Position numbers and translations under genes: made by a program. From positions 61,691 to 125,690 of the forward strand of contig JAPLUI010000331.1 in NCBI GenBank assembly GCA_026397725.1: a stretch of DNA of 64,000 nt, read 5' to 3'. The notes below the pieces were generated by a model. That model saw nothing but the letters and a program-made list of their open reading frames with translations, ran no database searches and was not told the DNA's origin. Each line of letters begins with the position of its first letter. Position 1 is the first letter of the stretch. Origin of the DNA: Verrucomicrobiota bacterium (GTDB lineage: Bacteria > Verrucomicrobiota > Verrucomicrobiia > Verrucomicrobiales > Akkermansiaceae). This document shows positions 17,824-27,168 of this stretch, in pieces.

Positions 17824-20700
17824 TCATTTCGTCACCAGCGGGTTCGGCCGGAAGTCCGGTTCGTCCTTCCATTTGATGTTCTTCTTGCCGTCGTGAGTGC
17901 CGTAGAACGGCGCGTTGGCGTCGATCCAGGTGACGATCTTGATGAACTCCTCCTGGGTGAGCCCGGCCTTGCAGGGGTCCTTGCGAATTTGCTCGACCAG
18001 CTTGCTGCGATGCGACCCGAAGGTCAGCGGCGGTTCCAGTGGAACATGGGAACTGCCGAAATTGGAGGTCCACAGGTAGCTAACATACCTCTTCTTTGTC
18101 AACTCATCGAACTTGGTCAACTCCATGTACGAGCGGCTGAAGTACGTTCCTTCCGGCTCTCCGGTGAGAACCAGGTTGCCCTTGGGTACCGCGCCACTGT
18201 GGCAACTGACGCAGCGTTTGTCGAGGATAGGCTGGACGTCCAAGGGGTAGTGCACCGCGCGCGGGCCGGTATCGCCCGGCTGCGGATAGAGCGCCGCCAC
18301 GCCGTGGGCCATGGCCAGCGGGCGAGCCGTGTCTCTCAGGTTGGGCGCTTTCCGGCGGAACTCGTGGCAGCCGACGCAGGACCGGTTTTCGCCCGGCATC
18401 AGGTTGATGAACGTCCGCATTCTGTGCAGTTCCATGTAGTTCTCGTCCAGCGCCTGGAAGTAAAGATTCTTATGGGGCGGCACGGTGAAGAAAGCTGAAC
18501 CGTCTTCGTAAACCGTGGCGATGCCATGCACATACTTGCTGGCGACATCCCCCCCATTGCTGACAACCGATATCTGCTGGAAGGGTCCCCCGTCGCCCTG
18601 TTTGCACGCCCGCCAGGTGTCATTCCAGTTCAGGTTCATGGCCTCCATCACCCGGATGTACTTGACCCGGTTGCGCTCGATACCCGGCAACCCCTGGTAC
18701 ACGTCGTTCAGAAACATCGTGGCCAGCTTCGGGCTTTCCTTTGCGGCCGGCGGGGTCACCGGTGTAATGTCCGTAGGCTTTAGGCGCGGCCGCAGCGGCA
18801 TCGGCTGCAGACAGGACAGTGCTGGATCACTGTGCAATTCCGCGCGGTTGCCCCACGCGTCCAAGACGTAGATTCCGAAGCGCCCGTCTTTGTTTTTCTC
18901 GACGCTGCCCGACTGGTGAGAGACGAGGAAGAACTTTTCCGAGAACGCATAAGGCTCCCGGAAGGCGCCGATGCTGCCGGGCATGGGGAACAGGCCCGGA
19001 TACCGAATCTCGGGCGTGAGGTTCTCCATCGCGTCGGCGGTGCGCCGCTGGCGGCGATTATCGATCAGCACGATCGGACCGTGCAGCCCGCCGTGATGTC
19101 CCGCCGCCGTCGTGACAATCTTGCGGCTGTCCGGGATGCTGCGCGCATGGATCATGGCACCCGGACAAACGATATCATTTTTGTACACGTGGTCCGAGCC
19201 GCTGCCGTCGGGGCGCACCGCCCACAGGCTCTGCACGTTGCCGAACCCCTTGTCGATATACTCCCATCGCATGTAGACCACGCGGCCGTCATCCAGGACG
19301 CAAGGGTTCATTTCGTTGACCTGGCCTTGCGAAATACACGTGATATTCTTGCCGTCGGCATCCATGACGTGAAGCGTCGTCACCGTCGTGGGGTTGCAGA
19401 GCACCGAGCGCTGGGAGCGCGTGGAGACAAACATGATCTTGCCGTTGGGCAGATAACAAGGGTCAAGGTCGTGATATCCTTCCGCGCAGTGAGTGCCTAC
19501 ATACCGCTGCATGGTATCCGCCTCGTCGGCACCGCCGAAGGTGAGCTGGCGCAGGCTCTTGCCCGCTACCCGTTGTCCGGTTTTCGGGTCGATGTCGATT
19601 TCGTAGATGCGATAATGTCCGTCCTTGTCGTAACAGAACACCACCTTGGTGGCATCGAACGACAGATCGAAGCGCCCGAACCCCCCGTCGGTCAACTCCG
19701 GAACCAGATGGGTGACTTTGCCATCGGCGGATACCGGGGAGAGCAGGCAGAGATTGCGGGCCCGGCTACCCGGTTGGAAGCGGTTCCTTTGGAGGGTATA
19801 CGTACTTGCGGCGATATACTCCTGCTTGACGAACAGGAGTTTGTCGAACTTCAACGCCGGGTGGTCCAGCATGGCCCGGCGGCGCAGCGATTTCAGCGCG
19901 GTTTCAAGCGTCTGTTGATCATCCGTCGTGCCGGCGGCGGTTTGCAGTTGTTTCTTTTCCAAATCGGCCAGTTCGGTCAGGTACTGCGGGCCCTGGGCAT
20001 ACTGCGGGCCGAACGTTTTGACGGAATCCTTGATGGCCAGCCGCAGGGCCTCGGTGTTCACGGCGTCCGGAGGCAGAAAGACGTTGCGATACCGCACCGG
20101 AATCCGGCTGAGGTCGAGCTTGCGCTGCGGCGCCTTCCAGTCCTTGGGAAACGCCACCGGCGATTCCAGCGATAGCGTGAGCGGGTTGGGCGGCGGCCCG
20201 TTCCGGGTCAGCTTCAGCGTATGCTTGCCTGCGGTGATCGGGATATCGCAGGACGTTTCCCACTCCGCGCCATGTTTGTCCCAGGTGCGTTCCGGCAATC
20301 CTTCCCAAATATAAGGATGGCGATCCGGATAGGGCGGCGCATTGCAGGTCATCTTGAGGCAGCACTTGCCCACCGGCTTGTTGTCGAGCAGGATATCCGC
20401 CGGATACACCCCGGCCGACGCGTAGCGCACGCTGAGCGTGTAGGTCGCGTCGACGGGAAGATCGATGTCGTACTCGGCCACCCACGGCAGCGTGTCGCCA
20501 GCGGTCAGCATGAGTTCGGGATGTTTGTCGCGGTAATCGCCATATATGCCCGGATTCTCGGAAACGCGCGCATTGCCGCGATCGAACTCCCACGCGTTGA
20601 TCTCCAGTTTGCCGGCCACCTTGCCTGCGGCGGACACCGGCACCGCTGCCAGGCCCAATACTGCCACTGCCCACGCAATCATGATTCCAAATCGTTGCAT
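17824..20700 (-). CDS. HZS-alpha-domain, two-heme c-type surface/periplasmic protein
   Basis: 958 residues with a signal peptide ('MQRFGIMIAWAVAVLGLAAVPVSAAG'), an N-terminal carbohydrate-binding-like beta domain (about 30-180), a WD/propeller-like domain ('LTFGG', 'HDLDPCYLPNGKIMFVSTRS', 'VVYMRWEYIDKGFGN..SLWAVRPDGS') and a C-terminal region with two CxxCH heme motifs, CVGCH (about residue 773) and CVSCH (about 829). This layout is that of the hydrazine synthase alpha-subunit-like family widespread in Planctomycetes/Verrucomicrobia and not confined to anammox. It is last in a five-gene minus-strand operon led by a sialidase. The function in glycan use is unknown; electron transfer or surface binding is possible. 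A paralogue lies at 29358-32744. Confidence 0.8.
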   Translation of the reverse strand: MQRFGIMIAWAVAVLGLAAVPVSAAGKVAGKLEINAWEFDRGNARVSENPGIYGDYRDKHPELMLTAGDTLPWVAEYDIDLPVDATYTLSVRYASAGVYPADILLDNKPVGKCCLKMTCNAPPYPDRHPYIWEGLPERTWDKHGAEWETSCDIPITAGKHTLKLTRNGPPPNPLTLSLESPVAFPKDWKAPQRKLDLSRIPVRYRNVFLPPDAVNTEALRLAIKDSVKTFGPQYAQGPQYLTELADLEKKQLQTAAGTTDDQQTLETALKSLRRRAMLDHPALKFDKLLFVKQEYIAASTYTLQRNRFQPGSRARNLCLLSPVSADGKVTHLVPELTDGGFGRFDLSFDATKVVFCYDKDGHYRIYEIDIDPKTGQRVAGKSLRQLTFGGADEADTMQRYVGTHCAEGYHDLDPCYLPNGKIMFVSTRSQRSVLCNPTTVTTLHVMDADGKNITCISQGQVNEMNPCVLDDGRVVYMRWEYIDKGFGNVQSLWAVRPDGSGSDHVYKNDIVCPGAMIHARSIPDSRKIVTTAAGHHGGLHGPIVLIDNRRQRRTADAMENLTPEIRYPGLFPMPGSIGAFREPYAFSEKFFLVSHQSGSVEKNKDGRFGIYVLDAWGNRAELHSDPALSCLQPMPLRPRLKPTDITPVTPPAAKESPKLATMFLNDVYQGLPGIERNRVKYIRVMEAMNLNWNDTWRACKQGDGGPFQQISVVSNGGDVASKYVHGIATVYEDGSAFFTVPPHKNLYFQALDENYMELHRMRTFINLMPGENRSCVGCHEFRRKAPNLRDTARPLAMAHGVAALYPQPGDTGPRAVHYPLDVQPILDKRCVSCHSGAVPKGNLVLTGEPEGTYFSRSYMELTKFDELTKKRYVSYLWTSNFGSSHVPLEPPLTFGSHRSKLVEQIRKDPCKAGLTQEEFIKIVTWIDANAPFYGTHDGKKNIKWKDEPDFRPNPLVTK

Positions 20701-20727
20701 AACTTCTCCATTTCCAGTTTTAGGTTG

Positions 20728-22533
20728 TTAAAGTGATAGTACGAATTCGATGAGGTCGTTCAGTTCTTCCGGCGACAACACCTTGGTGCGCCCGTGCAGA
20801 TCTTTCGGGTTGTACCGGCTGAAGACTTCTTTCATATCATAGGCACGGCCATCGTGCAAGTAGGGGGCGGTGCGCCAACACTCCACAAGCGTGGGGGTAT
20901 CGAACGGTTTATCCTTGTCCTGCCCATCTCCCAGTTCCAGATTGTACTCCTTGAGGTCGGTGTAGAGCGGCGCCGGGTGGCAATCCGCGCATCCCGCGCG
21001 GGTGAAAACCTCCTTGCCGCGCCGGGCGGAATCGCTGAGTTCGCCTTTGACCAAGTGGGGGCTGGGAACCGGCTGCATGCTCTTGACATACTCGTCGATG
21101 GCCAGGGCATCCTCTTCCGGCCGCACCGCAAACTGGATGAACTGGATGCCGGCGCGCACTGCCGCGCTCGCGCTTTCACGGATTCCAAGACTCATGGACG
21201 GCGGTGTTTGAAAGCACAACAGCATGTTCCGGGTATTCTTCGGATTCCCCATGCCGTCGTTCAGCAGGTCCCAGTTCAGACCGTCAACACGCGAATCCGG
21301 GTGACAAGTCGTGCAGCTTTGCCACTGTTGGAAACACAGCTTGGCATCATGGAAGAGCCGTTCGCCTTTGCGCACCGCGCTGTCCTTGATTTCGGGCCCC
21401 AGGGGCACCGATTTCGCCTTCGGCTCAGGACTTGCGTCCGGATTGATATCCAGCACCCCGATGCTGTCGGAAAAATACTCCGCCGCATAGGCTGTCGTCC
21501 CGATCATCACCAGGTCGCGCGGTCCGTTTCCGCTCAAGTCGAGCCGCCTGCGGATGCCGACCAGGAACGCGAGATCGTTGCACACGTCGGCTGGATCAGC
21601 CGCCACCAGCAGTCTGGCCAGCATGGCGGTCTGTTCGATCACGCTGAGTTCATGCGTTCCGGCATGGGCCACGCAGATATACTTGCCGTCGGCCGTGCAG
21701 GCCACGCCCCAGGGATTTGCCGCGCCAAGCTCAGTGTCATCCAGCAGAACGGTGTTGAGGAGCTTACGTGTCGTGGTGTCGATGATGGTCAAGGCACTGG
21801 TGTTCATCCAGCCGCGATCCACCTGGGTCGGCGGTATCTGGTAGCGGCCCAGCGTATGGGTCACGTACCCGTACTTGCCGTCGGGCGAGACGCATATCCC
21901 GCGCAGGCTGCTGCTGCCGTTAGGAAGCCGGAGGGTCGCGCTCACTTTACCTGCGGCGGTGTCAATCACTGAGACGGACGCCGCCACGTATGCGCTGCTT
22001 GCCGGAACGTCGGGAAGCAGGTTGGCCACGAACAAGAACTTGCCGTCCGGTGTCAGGGCCGCCGCCACCGGCTCGCGCGTCACCGCGATGCGCACCGGCG
22101 ATTCCGCTCCCTTTAACTTGATTACCGACACGTCATTGTCGAACCGGTTGCAGACGTACAGCGTGTTGCCGTCGGGGCTGAGCACCGGGGCCATGGGCGT
22201 GTGACCCGTGGGCAGTGAACCGGAAATAGTGCCCATCTTCAAATCGACAACGTGCACGCCGCCCGCCGGCCCCGCGACGCTAACGAACAGGCTGTTGCCG
22301 TCATCCGCCAGTGCCAGTCCGGTGGGACAGCCGGGCACCGGGACCAAGCGGGTGGTGGCCTTGGCGACGTCCAGGATCGCCACTTGCCCGGCGGTGTGCC
22401 CGGCAACATAGACCGTCTTGCCGTCCTTTGCGGCAACAAGGGCAATCGGCGACACGTGGGAGTCCGCCGCAAACGCAGGCATCGCCACCAACACACTGAT
22501 CATCACTCCAAATATCACTTTGCTCTTTATCAT
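20728..22533 (-). CDS. YVTN beta-propeller fused to di-heme cytochrome c
   Basis: Start chosen at 22533 for its signal peptide ('MIKSKVIFGVMISVLVAMPAFAADS'). Residues about 30-370 are propeller repeats of the 'SPDGNTLYV' / 'TPDGKFLFVAN' type. The C-terminal half is like bacterial cytochrome c peroxidase/MauG relatives, with heme motifs CTTCH and CADCH and the final 'LVECWRTAPYLHDGRA..M.EVF' block. Predicted periplasmic redox protein. It sits 28 bp upstream of the HZS-alpha-like gene, so the two heme proteins are probably made together. Confidence 0.85.
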   Translation of the reverse strand: MIKSKVIFGVMISVLVAMPAFAADSHVSPIALVAAKDGKTVYVAGHTAGQVAILDVAKATTRLVPVPGCPTGLALADDGNSLFVSVAGPAGGVHVVDLKMGTISGSLPTGHTPMAPVLSPDGNTLYVCNRFDNDVSVIKLKGAESPVRIAVTREPVAAALTPDGKFLFVANLLPDVPASSAYVAASVSVIDTAAGKVSATLRLPNGSSSLRGICVSPDGKYGYVTHTLGRYQIPPTQVDRGWMNTSALTIIDTTTRKLLNTVLLDDTELGAANPWGVACTADGKYICVAHAGTHELSVIEQTAMLARLLVAADPADVCNDLAFLVGIRRRLDLSGNGPRDLVMIGTTAYAAEYFSDSIGVLDINPDASPEPKAKSVPLGPEIKDSAVRKGERLFHDAKLCFQQWQSCTTCHPDSRVDGLNWDLLNDGMGNPKNTRNMLLCFQTPPSMSLGIRESASAAVRAGIQFIQFAVRPEEDALAIDEYVKSMQPVPSPHLVKGELSDSARRGKEVFTRAGCADCHPAPLYTDLKEYNLELGDGQDKDKPFDTPTLVECWRTAPYLHDGRAYDMKEVFSRYNPKDLHGRTKVLSPEELNDLIEFVLSL

Positions 22534-22594
22534 GGCGAATTTGTTATATGTTTGCTCCGGTTCTTGACAGCGATAACTAACAAAACAGCTGTTT

Positions 22595-23593
22595 TCATCG
22601 GGTGATCTCGGGTGCCAACACCACGCGGAAACCAACGATCCCCAGATAACTCAACTCCGGGTTGACGCGGTAGCGGCTGGCGGATCTCATGAACGGATGG
22701 ATGCATTGGGCCAGCGCCTCGTGGTCCGAGGTCGACTCCTTCTTCTCGATGGCGGAAAAACACCCGCCGCGCACGACCCTCTCCTTGCCGGTAGCGGGGC
22801 CCGTGGGATCGGCGACAGGACCCTTGGGATAAGGCCCGTACCAGTCCAAGCACCATTCGTACACATTGCCATGCATGTCGTACAGGCCCCATGCATTCGG
22901 CTTGCGCGTGCCAACCGACCGTGTGCCGAACACCGAATCCGGCCCGGCAACCCAGGCGAACGTCCTGATCGAGTCGATCTTCGTGTAGTCGGCCTCGATG
23001 TGATAGGGGCCCTTGGTCCCGGCCCGGCATGCGTATTCCCACTCAGCCTCGGTGGGCAGGCGGTACACATAACCTGCGGGCAGTCGCCCGGCCTGCTTTT
23101 CGATGCCGGTTAGTTTTGCGCAGAATTCCATCGCCCGGTCCCACGTAACGCATTCCATCGGGTTCAAGTCCGTGAGATTTCCTCCGACGGCGCTTTCCCT
23201 GAAGATGAGACCCTTGCCGGTGGGGTATCGAAAGTGAAAGGCCGCGCCGTCGGCGAGTGGTCCGCGTTTGTACTGCCACGCGTCGTAGTTGTAGTCGGGC
23301 GGCATCATCAGCTTGTAAAACTCGCGCTGGGTGACCTCGCAAACCCCAACGTAAAACGGTTTTCCGAGCGTGACTTCGTGCGGGGTTTCGTCGTCACGGC
23401 GGCGCATTTCATCCGCCGGGCTGCCCATGACGAACTTGCCTGCCGGGATGCGCTTGAGCTTCAGATCCAGACCGGGCACGGTCCAGTCGGCGGCTTCGAG
23501 TTGTTTGAGTTTCCCGGCGTCGTCCGCGGCAAACGCGGTGTTGCATGCCAAGATCAGCGAGATTACGACCCTTGCAGATGTTAGTGTCTTCAT
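22595..23593 (-). CDS. Secreted SUMF1/FGE-fold protein
   Basis: 333 residues with a signal peptide ('MKTLTSARVVISLILACNTAFAAD'). The FGE-sulfatase fold is clear: 'IPAGKFVMGSP', 'PTEAEWEYACRAGT', 'NAWGLYDMHGNVYEWCLDWYG', 'VVRGGC' and 'GFRVV'. In true formylglycine-generating enzymes two active-site Cys lie near the C-terminus. Here the corresponding 'MRSASRYRVNPELSYLGIVGFR' stretch has none, so it is unlikely to activate sulfatases and more likely a binding or structural protein. Its ATG overlaps the stop of the upstream metallopeptidase gene (ATGA). Confidence 0.85.
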   Translation of the reverse strand: MKTLTSARVVISLILACNTAFAADDAGKLKQLEAADWTVPGLDLKLKRIPAGKFVMGSPADEMRRRDDETPHEVTLGKPFYVGVCEVTQREFYKLMMPPDYNYDAWQYKRGPLADGAAFHFRYPTGKGLIFRESAVGGNLTDLNPMECVTWDRAMEFCAKLTGIEKQAGRLPAGYVYRLPTEAEWEYACRAGTKGPYHIEADYTKIDSIRTFAWVAGPDSVFGTRSVGTRKPNAWGLYDMHGNVYEWCLDWYGPYPKGPVADPTGPATGKERVVRGGCFSAIEKKESTSDHEALAQCIHPFMRSASRYRVNPELSYLGIVGFRVVLAPEITR

Positions 23594-26500
23594 GAGTTGC
23601 TCCTTTTTTCGATAGAATCTACAGACATGGGTTGCATCCACGCGGGGTTTCTCACGCGAACCAGCCACTTTTGCATCAGCGGCAGGTTCTTGATCTTACC
23701 GTCCACTTCTTCTTGCGTGCGCCACTGCCAATCGACGCTGGTATGCCAGCCTGTTCCGTCGGCGAACGACTTCTGCAGTTCGACCAGTATGCCCAGGTTT
23801 TCCCGCATCTCGCCGCCGCCAAGGATGGCCTTCACGTGGTCGTTGAGGTAATGATTGTAGGCGGTGTTGTAGTATCCCCGGAAGGCCTGATATCGGAAGC
23901 TCCGCATCCAGATTTTCTCCGGCCAGTAGGGCTGCATCGCCTCATCGTTAGCATTGGCGAGGGCCGCTTCGGCCTGGCCGATTATTTTGGAGCTATCACT
24001 CATGGGTTGGCCCTTGCGGTCTTCGAGCGCCTTCTTGACGGCTTTCAGATCCGCCTCGGCCTTGAGATATGCGGGCGACCTATCAAGCAGTTCGCGTTCT
24101 TGCGCATCGATTTGCGTGTTGAGTTGATTATACGGGGCAAGCCGGCGGGCCACTTCGGTCCCGATTTTTTTATTGAGTTCGGCGACATTGCCGTACGACT
24201 TTTCGACAGCGGCAATAAACTCCCCGTTCGGCCGCACGGGCGCATCGCGGATCGGCGGGGGGAGCTTGCTGAAATCATCGCTGACGTTGTGATAGAAGAC
24301 GACGTAATCAATCACACCCTTGAAGCAGTTAGAGCCGTCGCGGGAGGCGGCGAGGAAGTTCCGTTTGGCCGCGCCAGCCGGGAAGGCGTCGCACGGGCGG
24401 AAGCTCGTGGCTTGCGCAGCGGCCTTCACCCCATCGACCCACAGCGCCAAAGCCTTGCCGTCGCTCTCGACGCGCAGGCGGGTCCACGCACCTGTCGGCA
24501 GTGCCTTGTCGGCCGCCGCGCGCACGACGATCTTGCCGCCGACCATGGCAATCAGTTCGGGTTTGCCTGCGGCGTCGGTCCGCAGCACGAGGCAGTTGGC
24601 GGCCGCACTGCCCAGATCCAGGATCGTCTGCGTGCCCTGACCCGCCACCTTGAGTGCCAGATCCACGGTCATTTGGCCAAGGTCTGCAACGCGCGGACAC
24701 AATTCGGCGTACTGCGTCTTGCCGTCGAAACTGAAACCTTGCCGTTCGCCATCGACCACGAACTGCGGGCGGCCGATGAGGTAGCCGTCCAGGTTCACTC
24801 CGAGCCGCATGCCGTAGCGCTTGTCCGCTTCGTGGGTGTATCTATACCAGTCGGCGAGCACGGTCTTTTCCTCCCGGTCCATGGCGTAGTTGACCCACAG
24901 TCCGTTCTCATTGAGTTTGTCGGCCCCGGCACGCTTGGGCACTTCGGTCGCTTCTTCCGTTAGAACATCCCACGTCCGCGCATACCCACCGGCACGGGCG
25001 TTTTTCTTGACGATGGCCTGCCCGCTGATGCGCGCATGACCTGAGACAATGGCGTCCTCATCGACAACGGCATCATCCTCGACGATGGCCTGATCTAGTA
25101 CTTCCGCGTTGCCCAGCACCATGGCGTCAGGACCGATATATGCGGTGGCGGCAACGGTCGCAGTCTTGGCGACCCAGCCTCCGCCGTTGGGGTGACGCCG
25201 CCCTTCCGTCATGCGGACGATCTCGGCCTGCAGTTTGGGCTTCAACTTGGCCGCTTCCTCGGAATCGTCCAGCCGCCCGATGAAAGCCTCGATAGCCGCG
25301 CGATACGCCTTTCCTTCAGGGGTGTCCATCGGTGCCGGCACGGAATCCTTGGCCGCATATCGCATGCGGACGTCACTGAAATCCGCACGACATTCGCGCG
25401 GCGTGCCCGGCTTGGCGCCCGTCAGGCGGACCGACCACGGATACCGGAATGCATACCGCCCGCTGTAGATCGCATTGACGATTTTTTCATCACCGCAGAT
25501 TGCCGTCGGCGTCGCGGCGACCGTCAGCCAGTAGCTTATATCGCCGGTGCTGCGCTTCATGGTCATCCCGCCCTTGGACCACTGCGGGCTGTAGCGGGTT
25601 TTCCCATCCGCGCCCACTGCGGCGATGCAGGCCCGCCAGTCGCTGTAGAAATCCGGGTCGTGCAGTCCGGTGAAATCCACCACGATCTCCGCGGCGTTTT
25701 CGTTGGCCGTCAGGCGCACAATGTTCACGCCGTAAGGTTCCGGCGCTTCTTCCATGGGGATTCGATAGACGCCGTTCGCCGCGTCCACGGGTTCCAGCCA
25801 GCTCCGCGCCGGGGCGAAATACGCTGTGCGGTAGAGATCCTGGAGTTCAAAATCAAAGGTCGCCAGGCGTGCGCCGTAATCGCCCATCATATCGCCAAAC
25901 CCACGGATACCGTTCTTGAACAATCCGCGTTGCTGGCCCACGCGGGCGACGATCTGCATGATGCTCTGCTCACCCACTCCCGACGGCAGGGCGACAAACC
26001 AGCCGTAGCCCCAGTTCGGGTCGTCGCCCATGATGGTGTAGAACTCGGTGAAGCCATATCCGCTGTCGCCGTTGAAGACGTTGCGCCACGGTACCTTGAG
26101 GTGGTGGTTTCCCTTGAGCATCCCTGGTTCGGCAAGGCACTGATGTGTATCGGCAAATGCTTCGCCACTGCCGATACGCCCGAGACCTCTCGCCCCGTGA
26201 CCCCACTCATGGAACAGCCCCGGCGCCCACGGACCGCCGCCGGCGCCCTTGATTCCACAGGAGCCGTACCCCCCCCCAGCGTAACCGGGGATCACCTGAT
26301 AGCCGTCACGCTTTGTCCCGGGGACGGTGATTACATACTTCAACTGTTCCTCCTGATCCCAGAACGGCATGAGGTGGCCGGCGTATTCATTCAACGCCCA
26401 CCAGAATTCGGCACACTCGACCGATCCCTTGCGGAACCATTCGGCCTTGTCCGGTTCTTTCTCGTTGACCCACGGGTCGCCATCGCTCCCGGCCTGGCTT

Positions 26501-27123
26501 CCGGACCCCCAGAGGAAATGCTCGGACTTCACCTGCATGGTCCCGGGCTCGCCGGGTTTGGCGTTGTCGGGGAAAATCTGGGCGGCTCCGTGGCTGTTGA
26601 CGCGCGGGGTTTTGTCCATGCCCGCCTTGATGCGAGCCATCGCCTTGACGTAGAGGTCCATGATGAACTGCTTGTCCGCAGCGGCGAAACTGCCCTGCGG
26701 GAAACAGCGCTTGCGACCGTCGGCAAGGCGGAGCACGACGCCCGGTTCGATCGGCCCGCCATCCCCGTGAAACTTGCTGCTCATCGTGTTGCCCATGCCG
26801 CGGAAGGCGATGAGGTGCGCCTTGAAAGATGCCGGGAGGCCGGGCTGTTTCTCGTGCCACGTCCACTCGCGCTCGATCATGCCATCCTTGACCTCAATGA
26901 TGTCCACGCCCTTGCGCGGCCACCAGTCGACCGTGCGGCGCTCGTAAGCGGTTGCTGCGCCGGAGCCTGCTTGAACGGGCTGGTAGAGGTCAACCCCCGG
27001 CTTGAGTTTTCCGCCTTCCGGGTAGCGGGTGAGGTCGTAGAAATCATACGGCTCCGCCCACGCCGCGCTTGTTAGTAAAAGTGCCAGGGCTGCCAGTGTT
27101 TGTGCTTGTGTTGTTGCTGTCAT
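23590..27123 (-). CDS. Svx/AvrXca-like zinc metallopeptidase with beta-helix and LamG domains
   Basis: Start at 27123 gives the signal peptide 'MTATTQAQTLAALALLLTSAAWAE'. About 1177 residues. The N-terminal two thirds resemble the plant-pathogen virulence protein Svx/AvrXca, including the zinc site H-E-W-G-H at about residue 303 ('LFHEWGHGARG'). Residues about 660-710 are left-handed beta-helix hexapeptide repeats ('AYIGPDAMVLGNAEVLDQAI'). About 790-940 is a LamG/concanavalin-like domain ('SFDGKTQYAEL'), and a helical tail follows. Probably an exported enzyme acting on glycoproteins, which would fit sialidase co-expression (M60-type mucinases have similar zinc sites). The substrate is inference. 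Confidence 0.78.
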   Translation of the reverse strand: MTATTQAQTLAALALLLTSAAWAEPYDFYDLTRYPEGGKLKPGVDLYQPVQAGSGAATAYERRTVDWWPRKGVDIIEVKDGMIEREWTWHEKQPGLPASFKAHLIAFRGMGNTMSSKFHGDGGPIEPGVVLRLADGRKRCFPQGSFAAADKQFIMDLYVKAMARIKAGMDKTPRVNSHGAAQIFPDNAKPGEPGTMQVKSEHFLWGSGSQAGSDGDPWVNEKEPDKAEWFRKGSVECAEFWWALNEYAGHLMPFWDQEEQLKYVITVPGTKRDGYQVIPGYAGGGYGSCGIKGAGGGPWAPGLFHEWGHGARGLGRIGSGEAFADTHQCLAEPGMLKGNHHLKVPWRNVFNGDSGYGFTEFYTIMGDDPNWGYGWFVALPSGVGEQSIMQIVARVGQQRGLFKNGIRGFGDMMGDYGARLATFDFELQDLYRTAYFAPARSWLEPVDAANGVYRIPMEEAPEPYGVNIVRLTANENAAEIVVDFTGLHDPDFYSDWRACIAAVGADGKTRYSPQWSKGGMTMKRSTGDISYWLTVAATPTAICGDEKIVNAIYSGRYAFRYPWSVRLTGAKPGTPRECRADFSDVRMRYAAKDSVPAPMDTPEGKAYRAAIEAFIGRLDDSEEAAKLKPKLQAEIVRMTEGRRHPNGGGWVAKTATVAATAYIGPDAMVLGNAEVLDQAIVEDDAVVDEDAIVSGHARISGQAIVKKNARAGGYARTWDVLTEEATEVPKRAGADKLNENGLWVNYAMDREEKTVLADWYRYTHEADKRYGMRLGVNLDGYLIGRPQFVVDGERQGFSFDGKTQYAELCPRVADLGQMTVDLALKVAGQGTQTILDLGSAAANCLVLRTDAAGKPELIAMVGGKIVVRAAADKALPTGAWTRLRVESDGKALALWVDGVKAAAQATSFRPCDAFPAGAAKRNFLAASRDGSNCFKGVIDYVVFYHNVSDDFSKLPPPIRDAPVRPNGEFIAAVEKSYGNVAELNKKIGTEVARRLAPYNQLNTQIDAQERELLDRSPAYLKAEADLKAVKKALEDRKGQPMSDSSKIIGQAEAALANANDEAMQPYWPEKIWMRSFRYQAFRGYYNTAYNHYLNDHVKAILGGGEMRENLGILVELQKSFADGTGWHTSVDWQWRTQEEVDGKIKNLPLMQKWLVRVRNPAWMQPMSVDSIEKRSNS

Positions 27124-27168
27124 GTCGTCCATTGCCGTTAGAGATGGTTGCCGTATGGCCCATGGCCA

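Noticed and set aside
18832..20175. Long open frame (447 codons) on the plus strand
   Set aside because: It lies entirely opposite the HZS-alpha-like gene, is Arg/Val/Gly-rich without family motifs, and is explained by high GC codon use.
25192..27075. Long open frame (627 codons) on the plus strand
   Set aside because: Antisense shadow of the metallopeptidase gene 23590-27123, whose signal peptide and HEWGH motif are clear.
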